A stretch of 64,000 nt of DNA from Prorocentrum cordatum. Lineage: Eukaryota > Sar > Dinophyceae > Prorocentrales > Prorocentraceae. The number at the start of each line of letters is the position of its first letter. Position 1 is the stretch's first letter. Below the pieces are notes generated by a model, which did no database searches, was not told where the DNA came from, and worked only from the letters and a program-made list of their open reading frames with translations. The DNA lies in assembly GCA_963575745.1 (NCBI GenBank), contig CAUYUJ010012725.1, forward strand, positions 388,473 to 452,472. Direction: 5' to 3'. Position numbers and translations under genes: made by a program. Shown piece after piece: positions 50,756 through 61,179 of the stretch.

Positions 50756-51411
50756 TCATGTGCACTTGGTCCTCGGAATCCCCCCCCAGGATTTGCACGA
50801 GGTCGCACCACGACGGCCAAGGATGCATCGAAGCACCCTCGGCGAGGCCACCAACATGGCACACGTGTCTGACAAGCTGCTTACTCTTGCGGCCTCCAAA
50901 GGCTCAAGCCGTTTCCCAGGACAGCCAGAGATGCTCCAAAAAGCCGCCAAGTTGCCACATGTGTCCTGTTCCGGACACCAGCAAATCTGCGAATGAGCGC
51001 GGGAAGTCATGACTGGGTTGGTTAGCACGTTTTGGTGCGGTCAGGTATGCGGTTCCGGAGGTTTCCAAGATGGCCCGAAGATACTATCATTTCCCCTGAG
51101 GACCTCCGTGCGGCCCCCTCACATCACCGAGACAGTCCGAGGCCGTCCCTCAAGGAGCCTCGGATATCCAAATCTTGCCCATCGGGGCCCGAAAGACTTG
51201 CCGATGTTGCCCCCAACGGCTTGCTTCCCAGGCGCCTCAGCATCATCCCCAGAGACATGTCCAGCCGTTCGAGAACCTCCCAGAAACCCCCAACACAATC
51301 TAGGACGTCGCCGTCGCGCATGTACATGATATTGTTCCAGGTAGTCCGAAGAGTCGTCCGCATCAGCGCGGCAAAAACATGTAAGAGCATTCCCGACTCT
51401 TGCATCATCAC
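50756..51411 (-). other. Possible coding segments on the minus strand, unknown product
   Basis: From a true ATG at 51411 the minus frame reads MMMQESGMLLHVFAALMR, TTLRTTWNNIMYMRDGDV and FWEVLERLDMSLGMMLRRLG. Further down, in another frame, it reads SQICWCPEQDTCGNLAAFWS and RVSSLSDTCAMLVASPRVL. Composition is balanced and unlike the repeats around it. No family is recognised, and joining the parts would need an intron or a frame error. Confidence 0.3.
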
Positions 51412-51431
51412 CTGCCCGTCAACCTTCAGCT

Positions 51432-51633
51432 CGACGGCGAGCGAGGGGGGGAAAGGAGAAGCAAAAAGCCTTGTCCGAAGGCAGCGGGAGGTCCTAGAAG
51501 CCCTCGCGCCTTCTGATAAGTTCTCAGTGTCTTCGGGTAAGGCTTAGAACACTTCTCAGAAGGCCGGGGGCCCTCCGACCCCTCTGAGAAGGCCCGCCAC
51601 TTCTCACCCCCCCGTGGGCTCGCCGCCGACGTA
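51432..51633. repeat. Family L fold-back element, copy 3 (clearest)
   Basis: The left arm is CGACGGCGAGCGAGGGGGGG, AAAGGAGAAGC. The right arm on the other strand is CGGCGGCGAGCCCACGGGGG, GGTGAGAAGTGGCGGGCC. The inner parts carry CTTCTGATAAG and CTTCTCAGAAGG words. Confidence 0.55.
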
Positions 51634-51672
51634 CGTTCTCAGCCGACAGATCCGCCAGTTTCTTCTACCTTT

Positions 51673-51794
51673 AGGTCGGGCATGTCCCCCTTCAAAAAAT
51701 ATCCAAAGTGAAAGAATAATCGACAAAAACATCCCCTGACTATTTCTTTACTATTGTCAAATAGTCCTTCTGTCGAGGGACGTGCCCGACTTAA
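51673..51794. mobile_element. Family C MITE-like element, shortened
   Basis: The left end is TTAGGTCGGGCATGTCCCCC. The right end is CCTTCTGTCGAGGGACGTGC, CCGACTTAA. The centre (AAAGAATAATCGACAAAAAC, CCCCTGACTATTTC) is AT-rich. Confidence 0.65.
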
Positions 51795-52214
51795 TTCTAC
51801 CCCCTGAGCCACTCGGCGCCAGTGATGGGACTGGACTGGAGGCAGAGGGCGCAGCCCAGAATGTCAAAGGCCGACCACCAGTTGGTTCAGTTTGGTATGG
51901 GCCCTCGTTTCAATTGTCTTTTTGTGCTTCGTTTTTGATCAGCTGTGTGTGTGTGTGGGTGTGTGTTCTGTTTTCGTTGTAGTAAGCGCGTTTGGGTATT
52001 AAACGTTTGTTTTTGTCATGCTGCGATTCCACGGTCTCGTTTCGTTTTTCTGTTTGTTTGCTCCGTTCACCCCGCGCTTCGTTTCGTTGTCCGTTTTGTG
52101 TCGCTTCGCCGTTGTCTGTCAGTGTTCTGATTGCGCGTGATAGGGATGCTTGTTTCTTGCTTGATGCACCGCTTCGTGTTTCGTTTTGTTGTGGATGTTG
52201 TTTTCTCGGTGGCC
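51795..52214. other. No gene; TTTCGTTT-rich spacer
   Basis: A (GT)n tract at ~51940-51970 and many CGTTTCGTTTT/TTTGTTTG words. No coding support. Confidence 0.35.
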
Positions 52215-52590
52215 AGCCATGATGTCGCCCCTCGCCTTGGCCACGCTTTTGGACGGTCGTTCCGATGTTGCTCCCGCTGCTTTGTTGCGCCACTGGCCTG
52301 AGCTTCAGCCGGAGCCCCGGCCTCTGCCGTAGCCCCAGCCATGGCTCCGGGCGTTCGTTCCGCGTTTTTCGTTCCGCTTTCCGTCTGCACTGTATGCTGA
52401 TCAAGCCTCAGACGGAATCTCGCCCCTCGCCCTGGCTATAGCTCCATGCGCTCGTTTTGTTGTTTGTTTCGTTGTTTCCTCCCCCGTTATTGTTGTTGCG
52501 CTCTTGGCTTGAGCTTCGGCCTGGGCCCCAGCCCCTGCCGTAGCCCAACCGTAGTTCCGGGTGTTCGTTTCGTTTTTCCGTTCTTTTGTA
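52215..52590. repeat. Two-unit tandem duplication, ~200 bp
   Basis: CTCGCCTTGGCC, TTGTTGCGCCACTGGCCTGA, GCTTCAGCCGGAGCCCCGGC and GGCGTTCGTTCCG in the first unit are matched by CTCGCCCTGGCT, TTGTTGCGCTCTTGGCTTGA, GCTTCGGCCTGGGCCCCAGC and GGTGTTCGTTTCG in the second. Confidence 0.6.
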
Positions 52591-52857
52591 GGGGTGATGC
52601 GCCAAACGCGGGATCTAATCTGAAAGCGGGATCTGGCCAAGCACCAGATCTGGCCAACGACGGGATCTATCTGGACGTTTACGCACTCAAACGGGGAGTT
52701 GGGCCAAAACGGGATCTGGACGTCTACCCGCTCAAGCGGGGAGCTGGCCCGTTCGTGGATCTAGGATTTTCGCAGGCGGCCCTGTTCAGGGAGCTGACCA
52801 GTGTGTTCGATGCTCGTTTCGGGGACCTTCCTGGAGCCCACCTAATGGATCTGTTCG
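52591..52857. repeat. Degenerate GGGATCTGG/CTGGCC repeats
   Basis: GCGGGATCT, ACGGGATCTGGACGT and CTCAAGCGGGGAGCTGG recur in loose tandem order. Confidence 0.4.
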
Positions 52858-52985
52858 ACCCCAGTTCGACTCAAGTTCGACTCAAGTTCGACTCAAGTTC
52901 GACTCAGGTTCGACTCATGTTCGACTCAGGTTCGACGCAGGGTCGACCTAAATCGACTGATGTTCGACGCAGCTTCGACGCACGA
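52858..52985. repeat. 11-bp minisatellite (AGTTCGACTCA)n
   Basis: About ten units, at first exact and then decaying to GGTTCGACGCAG. Confidence 0.85.
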
Positions 52986-53129
52986 GTGGAGCGAGTGGCT
53001 CCAGGAAGGTCCCCAGAACGAGCATCCAAAATGTGGGCTCAGACCTTAGAAATCCATAGGGAAATTTTTGGTACGTGGGCTGAGAATGTATGCGGAATGT
53101 TTGCGACATCCTTGAGGATTTGGGCTCTG

Positions 53130-53790
53130 AACTATTCAAACTGTATGGCCTTCCCCATGTTGGCGTCCAGATGAGGTGTGCAACACTTGTTTTTTCTCAG
53201 ACGGTTTTCGGGGTGACACGTGTCACACCAGCGTTGTTTCAAAATGTTTGGCCCCATGTTGGGGTCCAGAACGCGAGTGAAACATTTGGTTGTTCTCCCG
53301 CGGTGTTCGGGGTGACACGTGTTTCCCCTATGTTGTCTCACATTGTATGGTCCCATGTTTGCGTCCAGAACTGGAGTGAAGCACCTTACTTTTTCTCACG
53401 CGGGGTTCGGAGTTACACGTGTCATTCTGTTTTTTCACATGTTATGGCGTCATGTTGGCGTCGATAATGCGAGTGACACAGTTGTTTTTTTTCTCACACG
53501 GTTTTCGGGGTGGCATGTGTGATCTTCGTATTATTTCACAATGTATGGCCACGTGTGGTCGTCCAGAGCTCGATGGCAATTGGTTTTGTGCACACGGTCT
53601 TCGGGGTGACACGTGTCACCTTTGTGTTGCTTCACATTGTTTTGCTTATGTTGGCGTTCAGAACGCGATTGCAACAATCGGTTTTGTTCACACGGTTTTC
53701 TAGATGACACGTGCCATTATTTTGTCGTGTCACGCTGTGTGGCCCCATGTTGGCGTCCAGAGTACGAGTGAAACAATTGTTTTTTCCCAA
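53130..53790. repeat. Tandem repeat, ~115-bp units with a TGACACGTGTCA palindrome
   Basis: Six diverged units contain TGTATGGCCCCATGTTGGCG, TCCAGAACGCGAGTGAAACA, TTGTTTTTTCTCACACGG and TTTTCGGGGTGACACGTGTC. The 12-bp palindrome TGACACGTGTCA (with the E-box/G-box core CACGTG) is intact in the units near 53214 and 53606 and altered by 1-3 bases in the others. Confidence 0.75.
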
Positions 53791-53836
53791 CCATCCTGTG
53801 GTGTTGGGTCCTCGTTTTGAAGAGACCGTGCCCCGC

Positions 53837-53935
53837 GTTCCTCTCCTCTCCTCTCCTCTCCTCTCATCTCCTCTCCTCTCCTCTCCTCTCCTCTCCTCCT
53901 CTCCTCCCCTCCTCTCCTCCTCTCCTCTTCACCCA
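53837..53935. repeat. (TCTCC)n microsatellite
   Basis: About 20 pentamers TCTCC/CCTCT. Confidence 0.95.
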
Positions 53936-53937
53936 CC

Positions 53938-56805
53938 CAGTACACCGTTTCGTGGCTCCATAGGGAGCTCCACCGAAGGCCCCAGTGCCCGCGCCCGCAT
54001 GCGTCACACCACACACACCAATTTCGGCATACACACACTCACACGTTTCGTGCTCCATAGACTCCACCGAAGGCCCCCGTCCCGCGCCCGCATGCCGTCA
54101 CCCCACACCCATTTCGCACACCCGTCTCACGTTTCCGTGCCCATAGGGAAAGCTCCACCAGAAGCCCCCGTGCCACGTGGCGCATGCGTCACCCACACCC
54201 AATTCTGAGATTTTCGGGCACAACCCCTCACAACGCTTCGTGGGCTCCATAAGGGAGCTCCTCCGAAGCCCCAGTGCCACCGTGCCCCGCAATTGCTCAC
54301 CCACGCCCATTTCGGCAAACCCCCTCACACCTTCGTGGCTCCATAGGGGGTTCCACCGAAGGCCCCAGTGCCCGCGCCCGCATGCGTCACCCACGCCCAT
54401 TTCGGCACACCCCTCACACGTTTCGTGGCTCCATAGGGAGCTCCACCGAAGGCCCCAGTGCCCGCGCCCGCATGCGTCACCCACACCCATTTCGGCACAC
54501 CCCTCACACGCTTCGTGGCTCCATAGGAAGCTCCACCGAAGGCCCAGTGCCCGCGCCCGCATGCGTCACCCACACCCATTTCGGCACACCCCTCACACGT
54601 TTCGAGGCTCCATAGGGAGCTCCACCGAAGGCCCCAGTGCCCGCGGCCGCATGCGTCACCCACACCCATTTCGGCACACCCCTCACACGTTTCGTGGCTC
54701 CATAGGGAGCTCCACCGAAGGCCCCAGTGCCCGCGCCCGCATGCGTGACCAACATCCAATTCGGCACACCCCTCACACGTTTCGTGGCCCCATAGGAGCT
54801 CCGCCGAAGGCCCCAGTGCTGCCGCCTGCATGCGTCACCCACACACAATTCGGCACACCCCTCACACGTTTCGTGGCCCCAGAGTAGAAGCTCCGCCGAA
54901 GGCCCAGCGCGCCGCCCGCATGCGTCACGCACACCCAATTCGGCAACACGAATCATAATCCTCCCAAATAATCTACCCTCACACGCTTCGTGGGCCCCAG
55001 AGGAGCTCCGCCGAAGGCCCCAGTGCTGCCGCCCGCATGCGTCACCCACACCCAATTCGGCACACCACTCACACGTTTCGTGGCCCCATAGGAGCTCCGC
55101 CGAAGGCCCCAGTGCTGCCGCCCGCATGCGTCACCCACACCCAATTCGGCACACCCCTCACACGTTTCGTGGCCCCATAGGAGCTCCGCCGAAGGCCTCA
55201 GTGCTGCCGCCCGCATGCGTCACCCACACCCAATTCGGCACACCCCACACACGTTTCGTGGCCCCATAAGAGCTCCGCCGGAGGCCCCAGTGCTGCCGCC
55301 CGCATGCGTCACGCACACCCAATTCGGCACACCCCTCACACGTTTCGTGGCCCCATAGGGAAATTTTACGGAAGAGCCCCAGTGCTGCCGCCCGCATGTG
55401 CGTACGCACACCCAATTGGGCACACCCGTCACACGTTTCGTTGGCCCCCATAGGAGCTCCGCCACATGCCTCAAGTCCTCCGCCCGCAGCGTCCCGCACA
55501 CTGAGAAATGTCATCACCCTTCCCATTTCGGCACACTTCTCACACGTGTTCCGTGGCCCCATGGGGAGCTCCACCGAAGGCCCCAGTGCTGCGCCCGCAT
55601 GTTCAACGGCACGAAAACCCAAATTGGGCAACAAAAGCCCCTCACACGTTTCGTGGCCCCATAGGGAGCTCCACCGAAGGTCCCAGTGGGTGTGCCCGCA
55701 TGCGTCCCGCACACCCATTTCGTCACACCCCTCAAACGTTTCGTGGCCCCATAGGGAGCTCCACCGAAGGTCACAGTGGGTGTGCCCGCATGCGTCCCGC
55801 ACACCCATTTCGGCCCACCCCTCACCCGTTTCGTGGCCCCATAGGGAGCTCCGCCCCAGGCACCGAAGGCCATAGAGCTGCCGCCCGCAGCAGTGCAGGT
55901 GCGTCCCGCACACCTCTTTCGGCATACCCCTCACTACGTTTTCTGGCCCCATAGGGAATGCGTCCCGCACACCCATGTCGGCATGCCCTTCACACGTTTC
56001 GTGGCCCCATAGGGAGCTCCACCGAAGGCCCCATTGGGTGTGCCCGCATGCGTCCCGCGCATCCATTTCGGCACGCCCCTCACGCGCTTCGTGACGCCTC
56101 ACACGTTTCGTGGTCCCATAGGGAGTTTCACCGAAGGCCCCAGTGGGTGTGCCCGCATGCGCCCCGCACACCCATTTTGGCACACCCTTCGCACGTTTCG
56201 TGGCCCCGTAGAGGGGCTCCACCGGAAGTCCCAGTGTTGCCTCCCGCATGCGTCCCGCACGCCCATGTCGGCATGCCCTTCACACGTTTCGTGGCCCCAT
56301 AGGGAGCTCCACCGAAGGCCCCATTGGGTGTGCCCGCATGCGTCCCGCGCATCCATTTCGGCACGCCCCTCACGCGTTTCGTGACGCCTCACACGTTTCG
56401 TGGTCCCATAGGGAGTTTCACCGAAGGCCCCAGTGGGTGTGCCCGCATGCGCCCCGCACACCCATTTTGGCACACCCTTCGCACGTTTCGTGGCCCCGTA
56501 GAGGGGCCCCACCGGAAGTCCCAGTGTTGCCTCCCGCATGCGTCCCGCACGCCCATTTCGGCATACCCTTCGCACGTTTCGTGGCCCCAAAGGGAGCTCC
56601 GCCGAAGGCCCCAGTGGGTGTGCCCGCGTGCGTCCCGCACACCCATTTCGTCACACCCCTCACGCGTTTCGTGACCCCTCGCACGTTTTGTGGTCTCATA
56701 GGGAGCTCCACCGAAGGCCCCAGCGGGTGTGCCCGCATGCGTCCCGCGCACCCATTTCGGCACGCCCCTCGTACGTTTCGTGGCCCCGTAGGGGGCTCCA
56801 CCGAA
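53938..56805. repeat. 90-bp satellite, ~30 units, with a 290-bp higher-order repeat
   Basis: The unit contains ACACGTTTCGTGGCYCCATA, GGGAGCTCCACCGAAGGCCC, CAGTG, CGCCCGCATGCGTC and CACACCCATTTCGGCACACC. Successive TTTCGTGG words lie 90 bp apart (54420, 54510, 54600, 54690). From 55960 on, a longer period of 290 bp is seen: 55958-56247 and 56248-56537 are almost identical, and 56538-56800 is a more diverged third copy. Long Arg/His/Pro or Gly/Trp frames come from the repeat. Confidence 0.9.
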
Positions 56806-57309
56806 GAACATATTCACAACTGCGGTAGTCACAATTGCACATGAATGGGTCCTTCGCCAGGATTTTGCTAATGTAGACTGCCCCGCTTCGCCAGCGCCAG
56901 TGCCCCAGCACAGAAAGAGGTGAGGCGATGCTTAGCAACCTGCCTGAAGGGTTCGCCCCTTGCCGCAGGCATCTTATCTTGATTGCGAGGATGGCTGGTC
57001 GGTCGGCTGGCTGGGTGGTTGACCGCTAAGTGAGTGTAAAGATCAAACAAAAAAACAGTTTGGTTGGCTGCTTGGCCACAGTTTTTTTTCTGGTCGTTGG
57101 CTGGGTATTGCGGTTGGCAGGCCACCCAGATGAAGTGGCCTGGTCGGTTGGCTAATCGTTTCCACACGTGGCCATCGGCCTAAGCCCCCACAGTGCCTGG
57201 TCGCCGCCACAAGTCGTGCAAGTCCTCCGGGGGCTTCTGGCGATGGGTAACGAAGCCTCCATGCGCGTCGGTGGAACCTTGAACGGTCCGTATGTTTTTT
57301 TTCGCCACT

Positions 57310-57800
57310 TTTGCACACCCGGTCAGGTGGGTAGCCAACTGCGCATCTGTGCCATTTTCCGTGCGCTTTTGTGGGAGGCCCAGCTACGGGCGGGGTACTC
57401 GCACGCCAAGTCGACACTTCGCGGCTCCTTGGGGGGCTGCCAACTGCGCCATCGTTGCCACTTCCGTCGGTTCCTGAGCGGCCCGGCAGAAGGGGGGAGA
57501 GGGGGGGCACGCGCATTCAGTCATGGGGGTGACACCTGCGCAGCTGTCGCCGCGTTCGTGGGCTCTTGGGAGGCCCAGCAGGAGGGGATTGGGGCGGCAC
57601 GCGCACCCCGTCGAGACCTCGCGGCTCCCGGGCGGGCTGCCAAGTGCACGCGCATCCATTCGAGACCTCGCGGTTCCCCGGAGGCTGCCAATTGCTCGAT
57701 TGTCGCCATTTTGATGGGCTCCTGGGAGGTCCAGCGTGTCGAAGGGAGACGCGGATACAGTCGAGGCCTCGCGTCTCCAAGGGGTACGCTCATCGCTGTC
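57310..57800. repeat. Degenerate ~110-bp repeats in the upstream region of unit 1
   Basis: CAACTGCGCCATCGTTGCCA, GTGGGCTCTTGGGAGGCCCA, GCGCACCCCGTCGAGACCTC and GCGGCTCCCGGGCGGGCTGC recur four or five times. The same block is at 61770-62240 in unit 2. A minus-strand open frame that spans it is intact in both units but is most likely incidental. Confidence 0.5.
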
Positions 57801-57989
57801 ATCCCTTTGGCGGTCTGAGTTGCGAGAGGGCGTTCGTAAACGGGGGGCGTTGAATGCGATCGGACGCTGTTTGGCGAATTGTTCGATAGTGCTGCAGGTC
57901 TCGCCATGTGCCCTGTTTCTGGGAATTCTCCTATTGATAGTCGCCTCGCGATAAGAAAGGCTGACGTAGGCTTCGGACATTTTCCAATT

Positions 57990-58095
57990 TGGAGCCCTGT
58001 TGGGCCGTCTCGGAGCCCTGGGCGTTGCTGGGTCCTCTTGGAGCGTTGCTGGGCCGTCTTGGAGATCTTTTGGGCCGTCCTGGGGCCATCTTCGG
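57990..58095. repeat. GGGCCGTCTTGGAG word repeat
   Basis: GGGCCGTCTCGGAGCCCTGG, GTCCTCTTGGAGCGTTGCTG, GGCCGTCTTGGAGATC and GGGCCATCTTCGG resemble the words in the composite repeats at 4150 and 47900. Also present in unit 2. Confidence 0.45.
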
Positions 58096-58980
58096 CGTCT
58101 TGGACCGAATTTGCCGAAATAGGGCCAAAGTGGTCCGAAGAAAGTGGAAGTGGAGGGAGCGCGTTCTGACCCGCCCCTTCTCTGGCAAGGAATCAACGTG
58201 AAAGGGCTTTCCCCTCGACTCCATGACGACCTGGCTCGATTCACCTCGGTTTGGCGGGCTTGATGAGCCAAAGGTTGCCGCGCGGAAGGGGGTGAACACT
58301 TCGACTCAGAGTTCGTCTCCCAGGACCCCCGCGGGATGACCGGCGCAGAACTGCCCCTCACACATGCCAACAGGGTCGGCGGATGGTTCAACAACCAGGG
58401 ATCGCGGCTTCGGGAGTTAGGACACATAGTTTTTGGTTTTTGTTGGAGGGATCGTGGTCCCAGGACTGTGCTTCTTCTTTTGCGCGGTGCCGCGGCCCCA
58501 GGAGCGCGTATCTTTGTGTTTTCTCACGAGGGTCTCGGCTTTGGGAGCTCGGACGCGTGGGTGTTTTTAGAGTCAACCCGCAGAGTAAGGGTGAGCGACT
58601 TTCCGAGGTTACCCTTCGCCTTCCCCCTCGGCCCATCCTTGGCCGCTTTCGCCAGCCGCGCGCCCCGCTGGCAAAGTGTCGACATGACCTTCCAGGGCCC
58701 TTGCATCCTTCTCGCGCGTCCTGAGTTTACGGGTTGGCTGTATATCAGCCTTCGCCCGCGGCGGCGGCGGGGGAATTTCTCGCACGGCCCCCCCCGCGCG
58801 GATCGTGCCCTACATGGGGGGGCCATGCCTGCGGCCTCGCTGGGCGCGCTCGCGTCGGGGGGGGCCCGCCGACGTGGGCGCCGACCGCGCCCTGCGGGGG
58901 GGTCGTGGCCTTTCGGCTCAAGACATCGGAGCTTTCCTGTCCCATGCACACATCATCTTCTGAGACTGGGCCTGTGTAGT
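58096..58980. other. Upstream region of the lectin-type gene, no separate gene called
   Basis: This stretch is ~98% identical between the two units. Open plus frames (58336-59307) cross into the gene in another frame and have no motif. TTTTTGGTTTTTG near 58430 is a T-rich patch. I see no TATA box. Confidence 0.35.
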
Positions 58981-59009
58981 CTCCTCTCACTCACTCAAAC
59001 CTCAGGCAG
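58978..59009 (+). promoter_or_regulatory. Likely trans-splice (or cis) acceptor before the gene
   Basis: A pyrimidine-rich run (TCTCCTCTCACTCACTC) leads to CAGGCAG at 59003-59009, 5 bp before the ATG. Dinoflagellate mRNAs receive a spliced leader at such AG sites, so this is the expected acceptor. The assignment is inferred. The same sequence precedes the second copy (AG at 63447-63448). Confidence 0.5.
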
Positions 59010-59014
59010 TCGGG

Positions 59015-61087
59015 ATGGCGGCTGCCGGGAGGGTCCCATGGACCGTGCACGCGGTGGCGCTACTGGTTCATGGCGTATCTACCGCGACTTCCATGATGGT
59101 GAGCGACCGCATCCGTCGCGACATCGACCCGTACAACGCCTCGCGCACCAGTGCAAGTACGCAGGAAGCGCGCGACCCAATGCCGTGGTCCAATGCGAGC
59201 GGGATGCCAACGCAGCGGTCAGCCGGTACTTTAGTGTACAGCCTTGGAGGAGTCAGCCATTGTTGCACTTGTGGTTGGAATTTTTTGTGGTCCTCGTCGC
59301 CCATTAACGAGCCTATCGCGTCGATCACACTTAGTGGCGCTTGGCAGGACCAGGGATGGGGGAACCAGGCAGGGATGATCCGTGTTGAGGTGGGGTCGGA
59401 GTTGTTTACACAATGTGTGGCACCACATTACAAAGCGGGTTTTAGTTACACCTGGACATTGGCCGCGCCCGCGCCATCTGGCTCTAGGATTAGGTTCCAA
59501 TACCACGTTGGGGGGGGAGGCTCGCACTGCCTTTACATCGATGCTGGCGCGGCGCTGACTGTCACCACCACAAGTTCCTTCGTGGTCGATTGCACTGGGC
59601 GCAACTACAACGCCCAGGTTTCGCACTGCCAGTCGCAGGGCATGTCCATCGCCAGCATCCACAGCGATGCAGAAAACAACGAGATCTTGAGTTTGCTTCA
59701 ATCTCAGAATTGCAACGCATACATCGGCGCTGAGTCCAATGGCGCTGGCACCTGGTCGTGGAGGGACGGCACGCCATGGGATTACGTCAACCCGCTGAAC
59801 GACGGGATCAGTGGCTACAGCGAGACAAAGATGGCGTACCTGAAAGACGGCTGGTGGCACGATTGGGAGACGGGCAGTGCTATTCACGGTGTGGTTTGCC
59901 GGGGCGTCCCGACTCCGAATCCGACGCCGTACCCGACGCCGTACCCGACGCCGAAACCGACGCCGTACCCGACGCCGTACCCGACGCCGAAACCGACCCC
60001 GAACCCGACGCCGAATCCGACGCCGAACCCGACGCCGAATCCGACGCCGAACCCGACGCCGAACCCGACGCCGAATCCGACGCCGAACCCGACGCCGAAC
60101 CCGACGCCGAACCCGACGCCGTACCCGACGCCGAACCCGACGCCGAACCCGACGCCGAACCCGACGCCGAACCCGACGCCGTACCCGACGCCGTACCCGA
60201 CGCCGAATCCGACGCCTAATCCGACGCCGTACCCGACGCCGTACCCGACGCCGTACCCGACGCCGTACCCGACGGCCTTCCCGACGCCGTACCCGACGGC
60301 CTTCCCGACGGCCTACCCGACGCCGTACCCGACGCCGTACCCGACGCCTTACCCTACGGCCTTCCCGACGGCTTTCCCGACGGCCTTCCCGACGGCCTAC
60401 CCGACAGCTTTCCCGACGGCCTTTCCGACGCCTTACCCTACGGCCTTCCCGACGGCCTTCCCGACGCCGAACCCGACGCCCAACCCGACGTATTCTGCGG
60501 GTTGGCCGACGCCACATCCGACGTTTCCTCCAGCAGCTCCCACGGCGGCTGGAGCGGGAAGCGTGGCTGCCACTGGTGATCCCCACCTCCAAAACGTTCA
60601 TGGCGAGCGGTTCGATTTGATGAAGCCCGGCAAACATGTTCTGATACACATCCCTCGTGGAATGAGCGTTGAAGACGCATTGCTTCGTGTGCAGGCCGAT
60701 GCGCGCCGATCGGGTGAGAGTTGTGCAGACATGTATTTCCAACACGTGAACATTACAGGGTCTTGGGCAGAGGCCAAGCAAGTTGGGGGATACCAGTACA
60801 GCGCGTCGCAAAGTGCAGTCGAGGCTCCGCAATGGGTTTCATTCAGCACGGTGCAGTTGAAGGTCGTTCATGGACGCACGGATGGCGGCATCCCCTACTT
60901 GAATGTGTACGTGAAGCATCTGAGGCTAGCGGGGTTTGCCGTCGGAGGTCTGCTGGGGGAAGACGACCACACCGACGTAATGATTCCTCCAGCGGCTTGT
61001 GTCAAGCATACGCCTCTGTTGGAAGTGAATGAGGGCGGCCAGGTTTCTCCCTCCAGGTCGTCAGAAGCAATGGCAACGTTCATGTGA
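59015..61087 (+). CDS. Secreted-type C-type-lectin protein with Pro/Thr repeat linker and GDPH domain
   Basis: 690 residues from a true ATG. Residues 1-26 ([17 protein letters not shown]) look like a signal peptide. Residues ~75-185 ([35 protein letters not shown]) look like a beta-sandwich I cannot name. Residues ~190-297 fit a C-type lectin fold: Cys193, Cys205, Cys233 and Cys295, with the core [20 protein letters not shown] and WWHDWETG before the last Cys. I see no canonical EPN or QPD sugar-binding triplet, so the ligand is unknown. Residues ~298-490 are [12 protein letters not shown] tetrapeptides encoded by a CCGACGCCGAAC minisatellite, probably a stiff, possibly glycosylated spacer. 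From residue 521, [15 protein letters not shown] and [11 protein letters not shown] begin a vWD-like block common, to my recollection, in dinoflagellate predicted proteins. A secreted or cell-surface role is likely. The C-terminus may continue in another frame. Confidence 0.8.
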   Translation: MAAAGRVPWTVHAVALLVHGVSTATSMMVSDRIRRDIDPYNASRTSASTQEARDPMPWSNASGMPTQRSAGTLVYSLGGVSHCCTCGWNFLWSSSPINEPIASITLSGAWQDQGWGNQAGMIRVEVGSELFTQCVAPHYKAGFSYTWTLAAPAPSGSRIRFQYHVGGGGSHCLYIDAGAALTVTTTSSFVVDCTGRNYNAQVSHCQSQGMSIASIHSDAENNEILSLLQSQNCNAYIGAESNGAGTWSWRDGTPWDYVNPLNDGISGYSETKMAYLKDGWWHDWETGSAIHGVVCRGVPTPNPTPYPTPYPTPKPTPYPTPYPTPKPTPNPTPNPTPNPTPNPTPNPTPNPTPNPTPNPTPNPTPNPTPYPTPNPTPNPTPNPTPNPTPYPTPYPTPNPTPNPTPYPTPYPTPYPTPYPTAFPTPYPTAFPTAYPTPYPTPYPTPYPTAFPTAFPTAFPTAYPTAFPTAFPTPYPTAFPTAFPTPNPTPNPTYSAGWPTPHPTFPPAAPTAAGAGSVAATGDPHLQNVHGERFDLMKPGKHVLIHIPRGMSVEDALLRVQADARRSGESCADMYFQHVNITGSWAEAKQVGGYQYSASQSAVEAPQWVSFSTVQLKVVHGRTDGGIPYLNVYVKHLRLAGFAVGGLLGEDDHTDVMIPPAACVKHTPLLEVNEGGQVSPSRSSEAMATFM
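59900..60490 (+). repeat. 12-bp minisatellite coding the Pro/Thr linker
   Basis: About 48 units of CCGACGCCNNAC-type 12-mers. The first two thirds code [12 protein letters not shown]. The last third changes to [12 protein letters not shown]. The minus strand and the other plus frames are open as by-products and read Arg- or Asp/Glu-rich. Confidence 0.9.
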
Positions 61088-61179
61088 CCATACGGGTCAC
61101 GTCTGAAAATGAGACACGAGCTTGTGTGTCCCTTCGGGCGACGCGTGCGGAAGCGTTGCTCCACTTCAAAACCATATGA
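61043..61179 (+). other. Possible true C-terminus of the lectin-type gene in another frame
   Basis: In the frame next to the annotated stop (61085-61087) the sequence reads [20 protein letters not shown], then ENETRACVSLRATRAEALLH and a stop at 61177-61179. This alternating beta-like stretch looks more protein-like than the annotated tail [14 protein letters not shown]. One base gained or lost near 61030-61045 would connect them. Confidence 0.4.

Noticed and set aside
53938-56805. Repeat protein encoded by the 90-bp satellite
   Set aside because: Frames are open on both strands and shift between units, and no start, stop or domain is shared.
57384-58427. 347-codon minus-strand frame intact in both duplicated units (also 61823-62866)
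   Set aside because: Conservation follows from the young duplication. The frame covers degenerate tandem repeats and shows no domain. It would deserve a look only if RNA supports it.
59231-60832. 533-codon minus-strand Arg-rich frame opposite the lectin-type gene
   Set aside because: It is a shadow of the 12-bp coding minisatellite. The plus strand has clear domains.
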